A stretch of DNA of 64,000 nucleotides, from the NCBI GenBank assembly GCA_005656395.1, contig SRSI01000038.1, forward strand, positions 248,001 through 312,000, written 5' to 3'. The position numbers and the translations under genes are program-made. This DNA is from Strongyloides papillosus. Lineage: Eukaryota; Nematoda; Chromadorea; Rhabditida; Strongyloididae. The notes beneath the pieces are model-generated. The model saw only the letters and a list, made by a program, of their open reading frames with translations, was not told the DNA's origin and searched no databases. Positions 1-10,662 of the stretch are shown here, in pieces; the first letter of the stretch is position 1; each line of letters starts with the position of its first letter.

Positions 1-859
1 TTTATTGATGTGACCAAATTGATGAACGGATCTTTAAATCATCAATTGTATATAAAATATTATATTTTTTTATTGTTTTTTTTGTTTAAATATCTTGTAT
101 AATCAATAATTTTCGAAAATTATATGATTATTTAATATATACTTTCGTTAAAACAAAAAATTTTTAATCAGTCATTATTAAAAGTCAATTTCAAACGTCT
201 CAGGATATAAATTTTCTCTACACAAATATACTTTTTTAAAAATCTTAATAAAATACGAAATTATACAGAAACTTTGCTAAACTTTCTAACATTATAAGTA
301 AATAATTTATTTTCTAAACTTTTGATGGCATTTGTACATATTAACAAGCCTTTTTATCACTTTTTTATTTCACTTTAACAATGGTTAATGCAACAACTTC
401 ATTAAAATACCATGACAAAGATTTACGTTGTTTCTAATTGTAGAAATTATGAGAAGGACAGTAAATTAGTTGAAGAGGGGTAATGGAAAAATGATTAAAC
501 ACAATTAAAAAAAACTTTTATTTTAGAATTTATAAATATTATTAACTATATTATATGAATATGTTTAATTATCCTTGATATGTTAATTAAAAGTAACAAG
601 TTTACTATTTTAAAAGTCATAAATATCATTTTAATAAAATATCAATATATTATTTTATCATTTTGTTATATTCTTTTTTTAATAATTGTATAGTAGCTTT
701 TTTCTTAAAATTATATATGATAATTTGATATATTACATATAGACAAAATATTAAAAATGAAATATGCAATATATTAATTTGTCTAGGTTAAAAAGAGTCA
801 TCTTGTACAGTGCAAATATCAATAAATGACGGGTTCGAAAATTACCCTTTTTGTTTTCT
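1..859. other. AT-rich stretch without a recognisable gene
   Basis: I see only AT-rich sequence with homopolymer runs and no reading frame resembling a known protein. The end of the stretch leads into a copy of an interspersed repeat. Confidence 0.6.
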
Positions 860-1445
860 GTGTAAATTTTTTTCATAAATGTCTTTTAAAGATCATCTTT
901 AAAAGTCAAACTTTTTAAAAGTTATAAAATAATATAGATTTTTATTTATAGTAAAAAAATAACTTTTACATATTTTAGTTTAAAATAAGAACGAATACTA
1001 AAATAATATTTTTGTATAATAATACTTTGTGTGAGTAAATAATTACTGCTTTTCTTTATTATTGTTGTAAAATTTTTAAACTTATTGTTGTTAATAGATT
1101 GTTTAGAATAATTATCTTTATTAAAACATCAATAATTTTACACGAAATTGACTTTTAATAGCATATTTTATAAAATAAAAAAACAAGTTATGATCTAAAT
1201 GGGCATAATGTCATAAAAAATATCAAAATTAAAAAAAGTAACATTATTTTAAAAAGTTAAACATATATATCTTTGTAAAAAACGGCAAAATATATGCGAC
1301 AACTCAATATTTTGTGTTGTTTAAAAATTTTTGCTATTGCTTGATAATTTTAAAATTTGAATAATATTCAATTTTTTAAAATGGTGGGACATTTTTTTGC
1401 ATTATAGATAGATTTGTCAAAATTTGTCCTTTTTTTTCTGTGTGT
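860..1445 (+). repeat. Interspersed repeat family R1, 5'-truncated copy
   Basis: This block aligns almost without gaps to 51180-51762 on the same strand; by eye most positions agree, including the stretches around TTTGTGTGAGTAAATAATTA and TTGACTTTTAATAGCATATT. Both copies finish in a CCTTTTT...TGTGT tail. The first ~340 bp seen in the longer copy (50835-51179) are missing here. There is no coding capacity, so it is best described as a non-autonomous interspersed repeat. The family name R1 is mine. Confidence 0.8.
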
Positions 1446-1476
1446 AAAGATAGGCTGAATTAATTAATGAAGTTAA

Positions 1477-1653
1477 AAGAAAAATATTTTAATATTAAAA
1501 GCTAATACAAGAACTGGCGTTGTAGAAGTATCACATGAAAGTAGCCGTTACAGAATTCTTGGAGAAAACATTTTAAGTGCTACAATGAATCTTGACAGGA
1601 TGGTTGACAGGATAAATGATGCTGAAAAAAAAAGTAGAAAATATGAAAGATAA
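1477..1653 (+). pseudogene. Short open frame, probable 3'-terminal exon or gene remnant
   Basis: An open frame of 58 codons ends at TAA 1651-1653. It has no ATG near its start, so it must be entered by splicing or is a fragment. The protein is hydrophilic and not low-complexity, containing the stretches TGVVEVSHESSRYRILGEN and MNLDRMVDRINDAEKKS, which looks like real coding composition in such AT-rich DNA. I do not recognise the family. It lies about 30 bp after the end of an R1 repeat copy, so upstream exons may have been displaced. Confidence 0.35.
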
Positions 1654-2372
1654 TACTGGATGAATTTATTAATTTTAATCAGTTGTTTAATTATTTAAAA
1701 AGTTTTTTACTGGTTGTTTATATTTTTTTATGTATTTTTATCTTGTAATAAATAAAATTTTATTATTTTTGTAAATGGTTTTTTTATTAATTTTATTTAT
1801 AAAGTTTAAATTTATGATTGAGTGGAAAATAATACGTTTTCCTATAAACCAACATAGGACATTCTTTTATAAACCAAACCAGTAATTTGTATATGAAACT
1901 TGCACATGATTTTTTTATAAAACCAAAACGTGTAGAAAGGTATAAACTGCATAATATCAGTTTATGCAAAAATGCATGCATTTTTTTACATCAAACCGCT
2001 CTATACATTTTTATTAATTATAGAAGGGTGGTCAAACAAAATGCTCGTGCATTGTATATTGTTTTGTATGGTGGTCGGTCAAAATGAAGTGATTTAGTTT
2101 TGTGTGTTGTCAATTGTTTCTTCATACCAAGAATTTAAATTCCATCCGCATGATAAAGACATCTTTAGAATAAATAAAAGAAATTAATAAAAATTATATA
2201 GCAACTTACTATAATCGTCATTTCTATAACATTGTTGTTGTTTGAAAAATTTGTTAACGCCCTTAAAAGACGTTGACTCCAGAGGAAGATAAAAAGAAAG
2301 AAATTAAGTATAATTTTTACTTCTGATTGTTATTCATATAGTTTAATTTGACATTTAATAAAAGTATATCTA
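1654..2372. other. AT-rich stretch without a recognisable gene
   Basis: Short opposing frames near 1793-2087 are low-complexity overlaps and not convincing. A small inverted repeat (ATAAACTG at about 1942 with CAGTTTAT) could form a hairpin. Nothing else is apparent. Confidence 0.5.
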
Positions 2373-2645
2373 TTATTCCACTACAGAGGATAGCACCTCT
2401 ATAAAAAAGCCAACAAATTCTCCTGATCCAACTAACCTTTCGGAGGTTGATCTTTCATTAATTATAATATTTGTTATAATATCAAAAATCATATTTATAG
2501 AACCATAAGTTATCGACAGGACCAATAAACAATTTTTTGCCAAATCACCGATTGTTTTATTATAATAATGAAGGCGTAATATTTTTAATTTCGTTGCCAT
2601 TGAATGTGTCATCATTTCAATTTCATTTGCTAGAACTTCAACCAT
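2373..2645 (-). CDS. Hypothetical small membrane protein or single exon
   Basis: The minus-strand frame encodes 90 residues, with a start ATG at 2645-2643. A hydrophobic segment around residues 38-62 (LLVLSITYGSINMIFDIITN) could span a membrane once. It might be an exon of a multi-pass receptor, but no diagnostic motif is visible and no clear splice donor follows the stop. I do not recognise the family. The frame has normal codon variety, which makes it more than a chance AT-rich ORF. Confidence 0.25.
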   Translation of the reverse strand: MVEVLANEIEMMTHSMATKLKILRLHYYNKTIGDLAKNCLLVLSITYGSINMIFDIITNIIINERSTSERLVGSGEFVGFFIEVLSSVVE

Positions 2646-3033
2646 TTAGAAGATGTTATTATTTTTAAATTTACCGGTATTTGTGTAGTGTAACTTGCGA
2701 AAAAAGATACATTCAAGTTGCCTTTTTAGTCCTTGTAATACTTAAATACACATATGTAGATTTTGAAGATCTAGAATTATTGGAAATATAACTTGGTAAC
2801 CAGAAAAAATTAAGAAACCAGAAATGGTAATATTTTATCTCTGGTTTTTATATAACATTAGTTAATGTAAAAATTGGAAAAGAGTAAATAATTGTACTCT
2901 TTTGAGATTATCCTGAAAAGAAATTTTATTTTGTTTTACATTTAAAAATTACGATAGCTCTACAAAATTTTATTTTTAATTGTCATGATTTTCCCTGTAT
3001 TAATTATTATATTTTATAGATAAAAAAGTTGGC

Positions 3034-3567
3034 ATGGATGGAAATAAAAGGCAATTTGTTTGTCCTCATTGTCAAGAAAAGATGGATGTAGGCATGATTT
3101 ACCTCCATGTCAAGAAGATCTTCAACGTTCTTCCTTACAGTTGTCAGGAGTGTCAGCTTTCAACAAACGACACTTTCGTCTGTAATCACTATCAATCAAC
3201 AACAGGGCATCAATTCAATGGAAAAAAGAACGTTTTTCCTTGGTTAGGAGAAATAATAAGTTTTACCACTACTACATTCATAAATTCTGTTGTCAAGGAA
3301 GGAAGTTTAACAGTAACAAAAGATACTAGAAAAAGAAAAGGTTCTGCTATTTTTGTTGACAATGAAAGACAGATTTCCTAAATTTATCAAATGAATCTGA
3401 TAATACATGGACTTCTGAAGGTGGAATATCAGAGGGAACACATTACGTCAGAAGCAGAAGAAAAAAAAAGTTATAGGACTGATCAACAAACTGAGTATAA
3501 TGAAAGTACAATTGTCCCCCACATGACAGAAAATCTTAAAAATAGTCAAAAGAGGAAATTTTTTTAA
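3034..3567 (+). pseudogene. Decayed zinc-finger-like gene, 5' part
   Basis: The first frame (3034-3381, 115 residues) starts after a plausible acceptor (TTTTATAG ending near 3020). It has paired cysteines and histidines near residues 10-60: CPHC, later H, then CQEC, C, H and H, arranged like degenerate C2H2 fingers. Reading continues in another frame from about 3383 (NLSNESDNTWTSEGG...) to a stop after a run of nine A at about 3456. A third frame then runs to about 3567. Two frameshifts therefore break one long coding stretch. A similar cysteine pattern (CRKC) appears at 4530-4622, beyond the foldback element, suggesting one gene split by the insertion. DNA binding is likely for the intact family; I cannot name it. 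Confidence 0.5.
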
Positions 3568-3676
3568 AAACAATAAAATTAATCAATAATTTATCTCGTG
3601 ATTATAGATGGGACACCGACAATTCTAAAAGTAAGTTTGAATATATATATGTTTTTTAGCCTTTGAAGTTGTAGAG

Positions 3677-4498
3677 ATATATACCATTTCCCAGTCAAAT
3701 TCAACATTTTCCCAACCAAACTCAACATTTTCCTATTCAATTTCAACATTTTTCCATTCAAATTCAACATTTTATTATTCAATTTCAACATTTTATTATT
3801 CAAATTCAACAATGCTTCAATTTACTTTTATTTTTAATTTTTTAAAGGTAAAAAATGTAATTTTTATAAAATTAAGTACTCTTACTTGTAAATTTTACTT
3901 TAATGAAGAAGTAAACGCGATGAAATTGAAAGAATTACAAGCATGTTTAATTTTAACTTTAAATTTTTTTCACCATATTCATACATGCTTAATCCTATTG
4001 AAAATGCATTTTCTAAGATTAAAAACTGCGTTAGATCAAGATTAAGAAATAATGATAATGGAGTTTTATCAGATGTAATAATGTCTAAGATAAATAATAT
4101 TACATCAACTGATTGTAATGGGTACTTTAGATACATTACAAAAAATATTACAAATTGTGCTGCTGAACTTCCCTATTGCCATAAATGAAATCAAATTTAT
4201 TAATTTTTAAAATTGTATGCTTTTTATAAATTAAAAATTTATTAAAAGTTTTATATAATTTTATATTAATATATAATATTTTAAAAAACATACCTTGTAA
4301 CTAAAAAAATTAAAATTAATCTTTAAGAAGATGATTATAAAGTGTCGAAATTGAATAAAAAAATGTTGTTTTTGAATGGGAAAATGTTGAATTTGAATAG
4401 GAAAATGTTGAATTTGAATGGAAAAATGTTGAAATTGAATAGGAAAATGTTGAAATTGAATAGGAAAATGTTGAATTTGACCGGGAAATGGTATATAT
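3677..4498. mobile_element. Foldback-type element with 21-bp tandem repeats in its inverted arms
   Basis: The left arm (about 3677-3812) starts ATATATACCATTTCCC and continues as about five tandem 21-bp units built on CAACATTTTCCTATTCAATTT. The right arm (about 4340-4498) is the reverse complement: about six such units ending in GGGAAATGGTATATAT. Inverted arms made of short tandem repeats are the hallmark of foldback elements. The roughly 530-bp centre carries a transposase remnant. The element lies between two halves of a zinc-finger-like coding stretch. I could not define a target duplication. Confidence 0.75.
3943..4188 (+). pseudogene. C-terminal remnant of a DDE (Tc1/IS630-like) transposase
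   Basis: Within this frame the segment SPYSYMLNPIENAFSKIKN matches the conserved block around the last catalytic acidic residue of Tc1/mariner/IS630-type DDE transposases (typically PPYSPDLNPIE...W..lK). The following residues (TDCNGYFRYITKNI) resemble the end of DDE_3-type transposases. The N-terminal two thirds, with the first two catalytic aspartates, is absent, so the protein cannot be active. It sits between the foldback arms and is probably the relic of the transposase that moved them, or of one caught inside. Confidence 0.65.
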
Positions 4499-4529
4499 AG
4501 GTGAAAATTTACCCACAAAGAAATTCAAT

Positions 4530-4814
4530 GTACCAATACCATCATCTGGTGGTAACAAAATGATAGAGTGTAGAAAATGTAAGGAAAAGGTCCGTGACAC
4601 CTATCTTAACAAAAGAAATCACGTTTTTTAAAAAAATAAGGATGATATACAACATGAACTGAAAGATTTTATAACATTAGAGAAAAAAGATATCCTCTTT
4701 AAAGGATTTGCTAGCATTCTCGATTATTTTCCTGAATCACAAATTTTTACTGACGTTCAGCGTATTAAATGTGCTACTTTTATATGCACACCAAAAGGTG
4801 TACTTAATCATACT
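4530..4814 (+). pseudogene. Decayed zinc-finger-like gene, 3' part, cut by an LTR element
   Basis: One frame runs from 4530 to 4814 with a single in-frame TAA at about 4629 beside a T/A run. It contains IECRKCKEKV...YLNKRNH and later CATFICTPKGVLNHT, i.e. paired cysteines followed by histidines, like the frame at 3034. The frame stops exactly where the short-LTR element begins (4815). This is probably the distal half of the gene at 3034-3567. The pattern fits a zinc-binding protein of unknown family. Confidence 0.4.
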
Positions 4815-4886
4815 TGTCAGAAAGTTTTAAGTCTAATTTAATATTAAGATACCAACAGTATAAGAACAGGGGTTCCCTTCGGGACA
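4815..4886 (-). repeat. 3' LTR (72 bp) of the short-LTR element
   Basis: The sequence starts TGTCAGAAAGTTTTAAG and ends CAGGGGTTCCCTTCGGGACA on the + strand. It matches 8589-8670 apart from a ~10-bp deletion and a few substitutions, so the copies have diverged since insertion. The GC-rich GGGGTTCCCTTCGGGA end can fold back on itself. Confidence 0.85.
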
Positions 4887-4963
4887 GTCCCCCTCAAAAA
4901 GGATTTTGGGTGCAAAATCATAAAGTGACATATATGTAAATAAAATAAAGTAAAATTTAAATA

Positions 4964-7684
4964 TTATTTAATTATTTCATTAACATGACGAGTTATTATA
5001 GCACCGTTAGAAAGACGAATAGAGTAAATGAAGTCAGATAGTTTATCAATAATTATACCCTCACGCCATTTAGTCCCTGTTTTATGAAAAGCTTTAACTG
5101 TTTGTTTAATTGAAAATTGTCTAACCTTTTCATTAGCGTTCTCAGAAGTTTTCATATTAAGAATCCGATGAAAATTGACAATAGTATTAAAAAACTTATG
5201 ATATGAAGGTTCTTGTCCTAAAGAAATTGTCTCATATCTGTATTTAAAGAGATAGTCATCTAAGATATCAGTGATTTTTGAGCCATAATTTTGTTTAACA
5301 AATTTCTTTAAGTTTTGACAATGACGTTCTACTTTTCCATTACAATGATGAGCTTCTGGTGGAACAATTTTGACATTAAGAAAAACAGATAAAAATTCTT
5401 TACTGATAAATTGACGTCCACTATCAACTATGAAGAATTCAACGAGTCCATAGGTGAGAAGATATTCCTTACAACATGAAATGATAGAAGAAAAAGTTAT
5501 ACTCTTCAACAGCCATGCAGAGGGAAAATCGCTCCAATTATCAACAGCAAGAAGGATTTTATGTCCAAAACAGTAGCAAATGTCCAAATGAATAAATTGT
5601 CGTGGTCGTGAAGCTTTCCAAAAAGAAAAACGAATTGGTGGTTTTCTTCTGGATTGCTGACATTCAGCACAATCTTTCCAAAGCCGCATCAAATCTTTGT
5701 AACAATTCTTTAAATAACCTTCTTTAAGTACCATAGAATACATTGAAGCTATAGAATTGTGATTTTTATGCAATTGTTTTAAAAGTTGTGGGATAAGTTT
5801 TGAAGGAAAATAATAGCGGTCTTTGTAAAAGAGAACATCATCTTTCAACGCAAAATGTTTTTTATTTCTATAAATCTATTTGTCATGTTTTGATAGAGAA
5901 GTGAAAACAGGAAAACCGTCACTAAGAAACTTTTTGATTCTGCCAATATCCACATCTTCAGAAGCTGGCAAACGAAAATCACTTTCTGAGAAAAAGATGT
6001 TGAAGTTAACAGCAGCAAACTCTCTTTCAACACACATTTTCAAAATAACTAACTAAGAAGATGTATCTATCGTAGCAACCATTCTAGAAAGAAGATCCGG
6101 CATGCAAAAATTGGAGGTTGGGATAAAATTAACAGACAGACAATAAGATTGAACAATTAACAATCACCGTTGAAGACGGCCAGAAATATGATCAGGAATT
6201 GGTTTCTTGCCTTGACTGACATCAATCAAATAACAAAGTGCCTTATGGTCTACAAAAACTTTGCAGTTGGAAGCCATGATATAATATTTAAATTTTTGAA
6301 GTCCAGTGATCAGTGCGAAAAGTTCTTTTTCAGTTTGAGAATAATTGATTTGTGACTGACAAAGAGCTTTACTAAAAAATAAAACTGGAACACGGATTGA
6401 CTTTCCACCAATATTAACTTGTTGTTCTAGCACACCTCCAATTGCAATACTTGAAGCATCACATGATAAATAGGTTGGTCGATCTTTCTTAAAAAAATAG
6501 CTATGTGATAATGATAGAATGCTGGCCTTAAATTTTTGAAAAAGTGATTCTAATTTTGAGTTCCATTCAAATTTTGCATACTTACGGTACAGCGGAGAAA
6601 GTAAAGGAATAAAATTCATCAAATTTGGAATAGCATCACCATAATGAGCACAGACACCTAAAATTGTACGTATATCAGCAACATTTTGGGAAGAACGAAT
6701 TGAAAGAATTGAATTTTTAGCAGCATCAGTCCAGTAACGTTTTCCATCTTGTATCTTCCAGCCTAAAAAGCAAACAACATTGGATCCGAAAACTGATTTT
6801 TGTTCGTTTAATACAAAGTTATAACGGTCCAGTTGTTCACAAACCTGGAAGGTAGATTCGGTAAGGGCAGACATATTAGATGCATATATCAAAATATCAT
6901 CATAGTAGATTTTTATAAATTCAACACAATCACGAAGTACCCATGATAAAAATGTTTGCATATGATATGGTGAATTTTTATACCCGAAAGGACAACGTAG
7001 CCATTTGTATGTAGTATCTAAAACTTTAAAGGTCATTATGGATGATAGTGAATTAGATAACCGTAATTGCAAAAATGCTGAGGACAGATCTAAGTGTGTA
7101 AAGAAACAAGCATCACTTAAATCCCTAAAAAGAACATCAAAATTATCCAGTAAAGTGCAGCGAGTACTCGTAACACGGTTAACAGTTGCAGAAAAATCCA
7201 TGCAGATACGTAAGGGCTTTGTTGATGCCTTAACTAAACACAATGGTGTATTCCATTTAGCAATTGAAGTGTGTTTCGTGATAATGTTTTGCTTTTCCCA
7301 ATCTTCTATGATACTTTTAACGTCATTTTCCAGTCCAAGAGGAATACGACGTGGTGGGATAAAAGTTGGAGGATGATTAAGTATATCATCATCAACAACA
7401 TAATCATGAACAGCAGTTTGTTTACCTGAAAGATTAAACAAATTTGGAAATTTCTGCTTGATATTTGAAAGAAGATTAGGATCGTGCTTGATTTCGTCCA
7501 CTCTTGAAGATAAAAGCAATTGAACAGCCATCCAAGCCGCATTACCTCCTAAAAGCGGTCTTGCAACATCAGCAACATAACAAGGATAAGAAACATTGTT
7601 AAATGAAAAATTGAAAAAACCATATATTTTAATAGGAGCATTGGTAGCTGAAGTACAGATTTTTAAACTTTTTTGAAACGGCAC
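4964..7684 (-). pseudogene. pol of the short-LTR element: protease end, RT, RNase H, integrase
   Basis: Read leftward in one frame, it carries the end of the protease (VADVARPLLGG), then reverse transcriptase with the YYDD box (YYDDILIYAS). RNase H follows, with SCDASSIAIGGVLEQ, the NYSQTEKELFAL block and VDHKALCYL. The integrase has HKNH...CAECQQ as its zinc site, LDICYCF and IVDSGRQF for the catalytic aspartates, and NGKVERHCQNLK for the glutamate. The frame is interrupted by TGA at 6164-6166 (where this family has Trp, after GRLQR), TAG at 6053-6055 and TAG at 5876-5878. Its 5' end overlaps gag in a different frame (-1 relative to gag), with a run of six A in the overlap. Confidence 0.85.
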
Positions 7685-8535
7685 ATTCTAGAGATTCTTT
7701 TGTAAAAGGAAAAGGGTAGAACAGAATCATCAGCACCTGTATCAACTTTCATATTACATGAAACCTTAGAAGAAAGATTTACAGTAATAAATTTCGAGCA
7801 TGTTGACAAGAAATCGACTGAATCAAAATAGATAGCATCAACATCTTTCTGCTTTGTACCGGAAGATTTTTTACGATAACGTGGGTTCTTTCTTTGACGC
7901 TTTTTTCTGACAACCTTAAATGCATCAATTTGGTTTATAGAACTTGCTAATTGAAGAGTTTCTACATAAGATAAAAAATTTGTGAGATTAAGTTCCTTAA
8001 GCGAAGTGGACTCAACATACTTAATAGATTCAATCTTCAATGGTTCATAGAGCTGAGAGATGACGTCTTTGATAATTACAAGATCACACAATTCTGTACC
8101 AAATTTTGCCTTGAACTGATGAGTCATCGAATGTAAGCGGGAAAACCAGTCGAATAACGTGTCTTGCTTCTTTGAAGTGTCCGACAATCTAGCTATAACA
8201 GAAAAACGAGATTCTTTTTTGTTATAACGCCCTTGCAAATATTCGATCACAGAATCATAGGAAGTTGAAGACATGAATTTAATACCAAAAAATTCAGCGA
8301 GTTCTTTCACGACATCATCCGACAAAGTTTGAATCAATTTGCAAACTTTTTTACTCTCGACCTTTAAAAGAGGAAGGTTACAGAAAAAATGGTGGTTTGA
8401 TAACACAAACAAGTCGAAATCCATTTGATTAGCGAACAGAGACTTAACTTTAGATTGAGTTGAGAGAGTAGATGATAGCAACGATGATAACTCGGCCTTA
8501 ATCATCTTCATTCGCGCATCTGATTTTTCTTCCAT
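7663..8535 (-). CDS. gag and start of protease of the short-LTR element
   Basis: The 290-residue frame starts at ATG 8535-8533, about 50 bp after the 5' LTR. Residues 1-200 are helical and charged, as in capsid/Gag proteins. A basic patch (about residues 208-225) replaces the usual CCHC knuckle, which is absent. The frame ends in the aspartic protease signature VDTGADDSVLPF. The rest of the protease lies in the next frame, so a frameshift at the overlap (7663-7684) is needed. That could be programmed, but a break inside the protease domain is more easily explained as an indel. Confidence 0.75.
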   Translation of the reverse strand: MEEKSDARMKMIKAELSSLLSSTLSTQSKVKSLFANQMDFDLFVLSNHHFFCNLPLLKVESKKVCKLIQTLSDDVVKELAEFFGIKFMSSTSYDSVIEYLQGRYNKKESRFSVIARLSDTSKKQDTLFDWFSRLHSMTHQFKAKFGTELCDLVIIKDVISQLYEPLKIESIKYVESTSLKELNLTNFLSYVETLQLASSINQIDAFKVVRKKRQRKNPRYRKKSSGTKQKDVDAIYFDSVDFLSTCSKFITVNLSSKVSCNMKVDTGADDSVLPFSFYKRISRMCRFKKV

Positions 8536-8571
8536 AATAGGTTAAGAAACAAGTTAAATATTAAAATAACA

Positions 8572-8584
8572 GCCAGGATCGCCA
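8572..8584 (-). promoter_or_regulatory. Primer-binding site of the short-LTR element
   Basis: TGGCGATCCTGGC on the minus strand starts 4 nt inside the 5' LTR. It begins with the TGG that pairs with the CCA end of a tRNA. The same 13 bases occur at 31713-31725 in another LTR element. Confidence 0.75.
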
Positions 8585-8588
8585 CAGG

Positions 8589-8670
8589 TGTCAGAAAGTT
8601 TTAAGTCTGATTTAATTTTATTTAATATTAATATACCAACAATGTAAGAACAGGGGTTCCCTTCGGGACA
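8589..8670 (-). repeat. 5' LTR (82 bp) of the short-LTR element
   Basis: TG...CA-bounded repeat matching 4815-4886. It is unusually short for a Ty3-type element, whose LTRs are typically 150-500 bp. It must still hold promoter, R and polyadenylation signals if it was ever active; none is obvious. Confidence 0.85.
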
Positions 8671-9054
8671 TTTAGAATTTAATTAACTAATTTACGGAAG
8701 CTATATTATGTTTAATAATGCCTTTTGAATATCCAAAACTAACTTGTTTACAAATAATTCAATAAAAAAGGTTTTATTTTACATGGATAGAGATAAAAGG
8801 GAAAAAAATTGTTTTTGGGTTCTCTAAGTTGTATAATTGAATAATTATATTTTATTCTACTATACTTTATTTTAAATCAAACGTATGTAGAATTTTTCAT
8901 AAAGAATTTAATAAATGTTATTTAATAATTATTGTAAATAAATGACTTTAGTGTAATCTTATTTGCGGACAAATATTGTAAAGTTTTTTAAGTATTTCTA
9001 AATATAGGTAAACGGTTTAATTCTTTCTTTTTATATTGTCTTTATATTTCTTAA
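8671..9054. other. AT-rich spacer
   Basis: No gene or repeat is recognised between the LTR element and the 3' end of a secreted-protein pseudogene. Confidence 0.5.
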
Positions 9055-10662
9055 GTTTGTTGCTTCTCTGTCTTAATTTTAATACAACACAAATGTTGCA
9101 AGAATGTTTTGCAATTCCAATTCCAACATTTTTGGCTGTTATTCAAAGTAACTTTACAAAATTTTTATTTATTCCTGTCAGAAGTGGTGATCTATAATTA
9201 TTTTTATTGATTTCATCACACAATTTTTTTCCATAAATGGTATCATAAGCACTTCAGCATAAGCAAACATTTCTTCATATTTTTTATTTAGATCAGAGAC
9301 GAGCTTTTCGATTAAAACTATTTCATCAACACGTCGTTTGGGCCTTTATTGCCATTTTTGTATTTTTAAAAAGTAAAGAAGACTTATGAGACACTCTACA
9401 TGTATTTATTTCTTGTAAAAACTGATAAATAATATTAATACAGACTTTAAAACTTTTTCTTGTTTTTTATAAATGAAAATTATGGCTAGAACAACATTCA
9501 TAATTATATCTATTTTTCCAAACATAGAATTAAACTCTGTCACTAAAAAGTTCTTCTAATGACTTTTCCTTTGGACATATTTGGCCATCTTAAACCGAGC
9601 CTCATCCTTATAAAAACCTTTCGAACACGTGAAACCAAACTTTATTTGGCGTTGCTTTAATGCACATTGAGCTAAATGTTTTAAATTTGGAACTGTTCTT
9701 CTATTACATTTATATGAAGGTTATTCTTTTATATAATATCTTACAAGCTACCATCATTGTAAAATTTGACTTTTTTTAATATTGGCGGTCTTTTCTGTTG
9801 CCGTTGCAGTAAGCATGTTTTGTAAATTTGAGGTGGATTATCTGATTTAAAGAAACCAAATTGATCATAGTAGCCAGTTATTATCACTTCTACTTCTTCA
9901 TGTCTAAGTGTGGGGTGTTTCTCGCATATATATTCTAAAAATTTCACTTGATTATTAAACAATTTATGGTCATGATACCGAAAGTATCTATTTTTTATTG
10001 ATATATGTGAAACTTCAAAAACTACTTTATCAGCATATATTTCAATAACAGTTGGAAAAATATAGATTAAATAATAAATTAAGAATTTAGTAAAAACACT
10101 AGTCCAAACGATTCAGATTCTGGGTCTCGAAGAAGGAGTTGGAATGGCTCACTGACCATTCTCAAAAAACTATTTAACCTGGAACTTATTATAATTAGTT
10201 ATTATATCAGTTTTATGTAATTTTCTAATTGTATTTTATTCCAGGGTTTATATCAATAAAAATTTACTATTTTATTTAAAAGTAGTAAATGATTAATATG
10301 TATCGTTTTTGGTATATATCTATTTACGTATCTTTTCATTTATTTTATAATTTCTAAAAGTTTAAATAAAAGCAAACATAATGGAAATCAATATTTACAC
10401 AATTTTTTTGATTAAATATCTAGTTTATAATATTCAGTTAAATTTTGTTGAAGTAAATTTTTATTGATATAAGCCCTGGAATAAAATACAATTAGAAAAT
10501 TACGTAAAACAGATAGAATAATTAATTATAATAAATTCCAGGTTAAGTAGTTTTTTGGAAATGGTCGGTGAGCCATTCTAACTCTCTCTTCGAGACCCAG
10601 AACTTGATCGTTTGGATTAATGTTTTTACTTTGAAATTCTATAAAATAATGTAAAAAATCAT
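9055..10662 (-). pseudogene. Pseudogene copy 1 of the local secreted-protein family
   Basis: The minus strand parallels the intact gene at 12890-14041 along almost its full length. The signal-peptide-like part is near 10030-10088. ENRYFWYYDY of the intact gene corresponds to KNRYFRYHDH (about 9980). CALKKRHQKFGSTC corresponds to CALKQRQIKFGFTC (about 9640). IWKNRYSYGCFSLHN corresponds to WKNRYNYECCSSHN (about 9490). The exon-2 match LGIGIVKIYC versus VGIGIAKHSC lies near 9110. There is a frameshift near 9745 with a stop just after it, plus further stops. A 542-bp inverted-repeat element sits between a possible start codon (10662-10660) and the rest of the gene. Confidence 0.8.
10089..10630. 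mobile_element. MITE with ~180-bp terminal inverted repeats
   Basis: The left arm starts AGTAAAAACACTAGTCCAAAC and the right arm, reverse complemented, starts AGTAAAAACATTAATCCAAAC. The arms pair for about 180 bp (roughly 10089-10270 and 10450-10630) with about one mismatch in ten. Both carry TTCGAGACCCAGA and the GGCTCAC(C/T)GACCATT block. The ~180-bp centre is AT-rich and non-coding. No target-site duplication is clear. It is a non-autonomous DNA transposon inserted at the 5' end of a secreted-protein pseudogene. Confidence 0.85.

Larger units (their letters stand above)
4815..8670 (-). mobile_element. Ty3-type LTR retrotransposon with very short LTRs (degenerate)
   Basis: Two direct repeats with TG...CA ends (TGTCAG...GGGACA) bound a gag-pol region read on the minus strand. 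They are 72 bp (4815-4886, 3' LTR) and 82 bp (8589-8670, 5' LTR), differing mainly by a ~10-bp gap. A primer-binding site TGGCGATCCTGGC (8584-8572) lies 4 nt inside the 5' LTR, and a polypurine tract (GAGGGGGA, about 4888-4896) abuts the 3' LTR. The domain order PR-RT-RNH-IN fits Ty3/gypsy. I see no target-site duplication (ATACT versus TTTAG). A frame break and three stops in pol make it inactive. Confidence 0.85.

Noticed and set aside
1793..2087. Overlapping opposite-strand frames of 62 and 66 codons
   Set aside because: Low-complexity AT-rich composition, no conserved motif and no splice context.
4340..4498. CRISPR-like array from the 21-bp repeats
   Set aside because: Units are contiguous without spacers, and an inverted array lies at 3677-3812, which fits a foldback element.
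7663..7684. Programmed -1 frameshift between gag and pol of the short-LTR element
   Set aside because: An A-run is present, but the break lies within the protease domain and the element is otherwise decayed; an indel is more likely.
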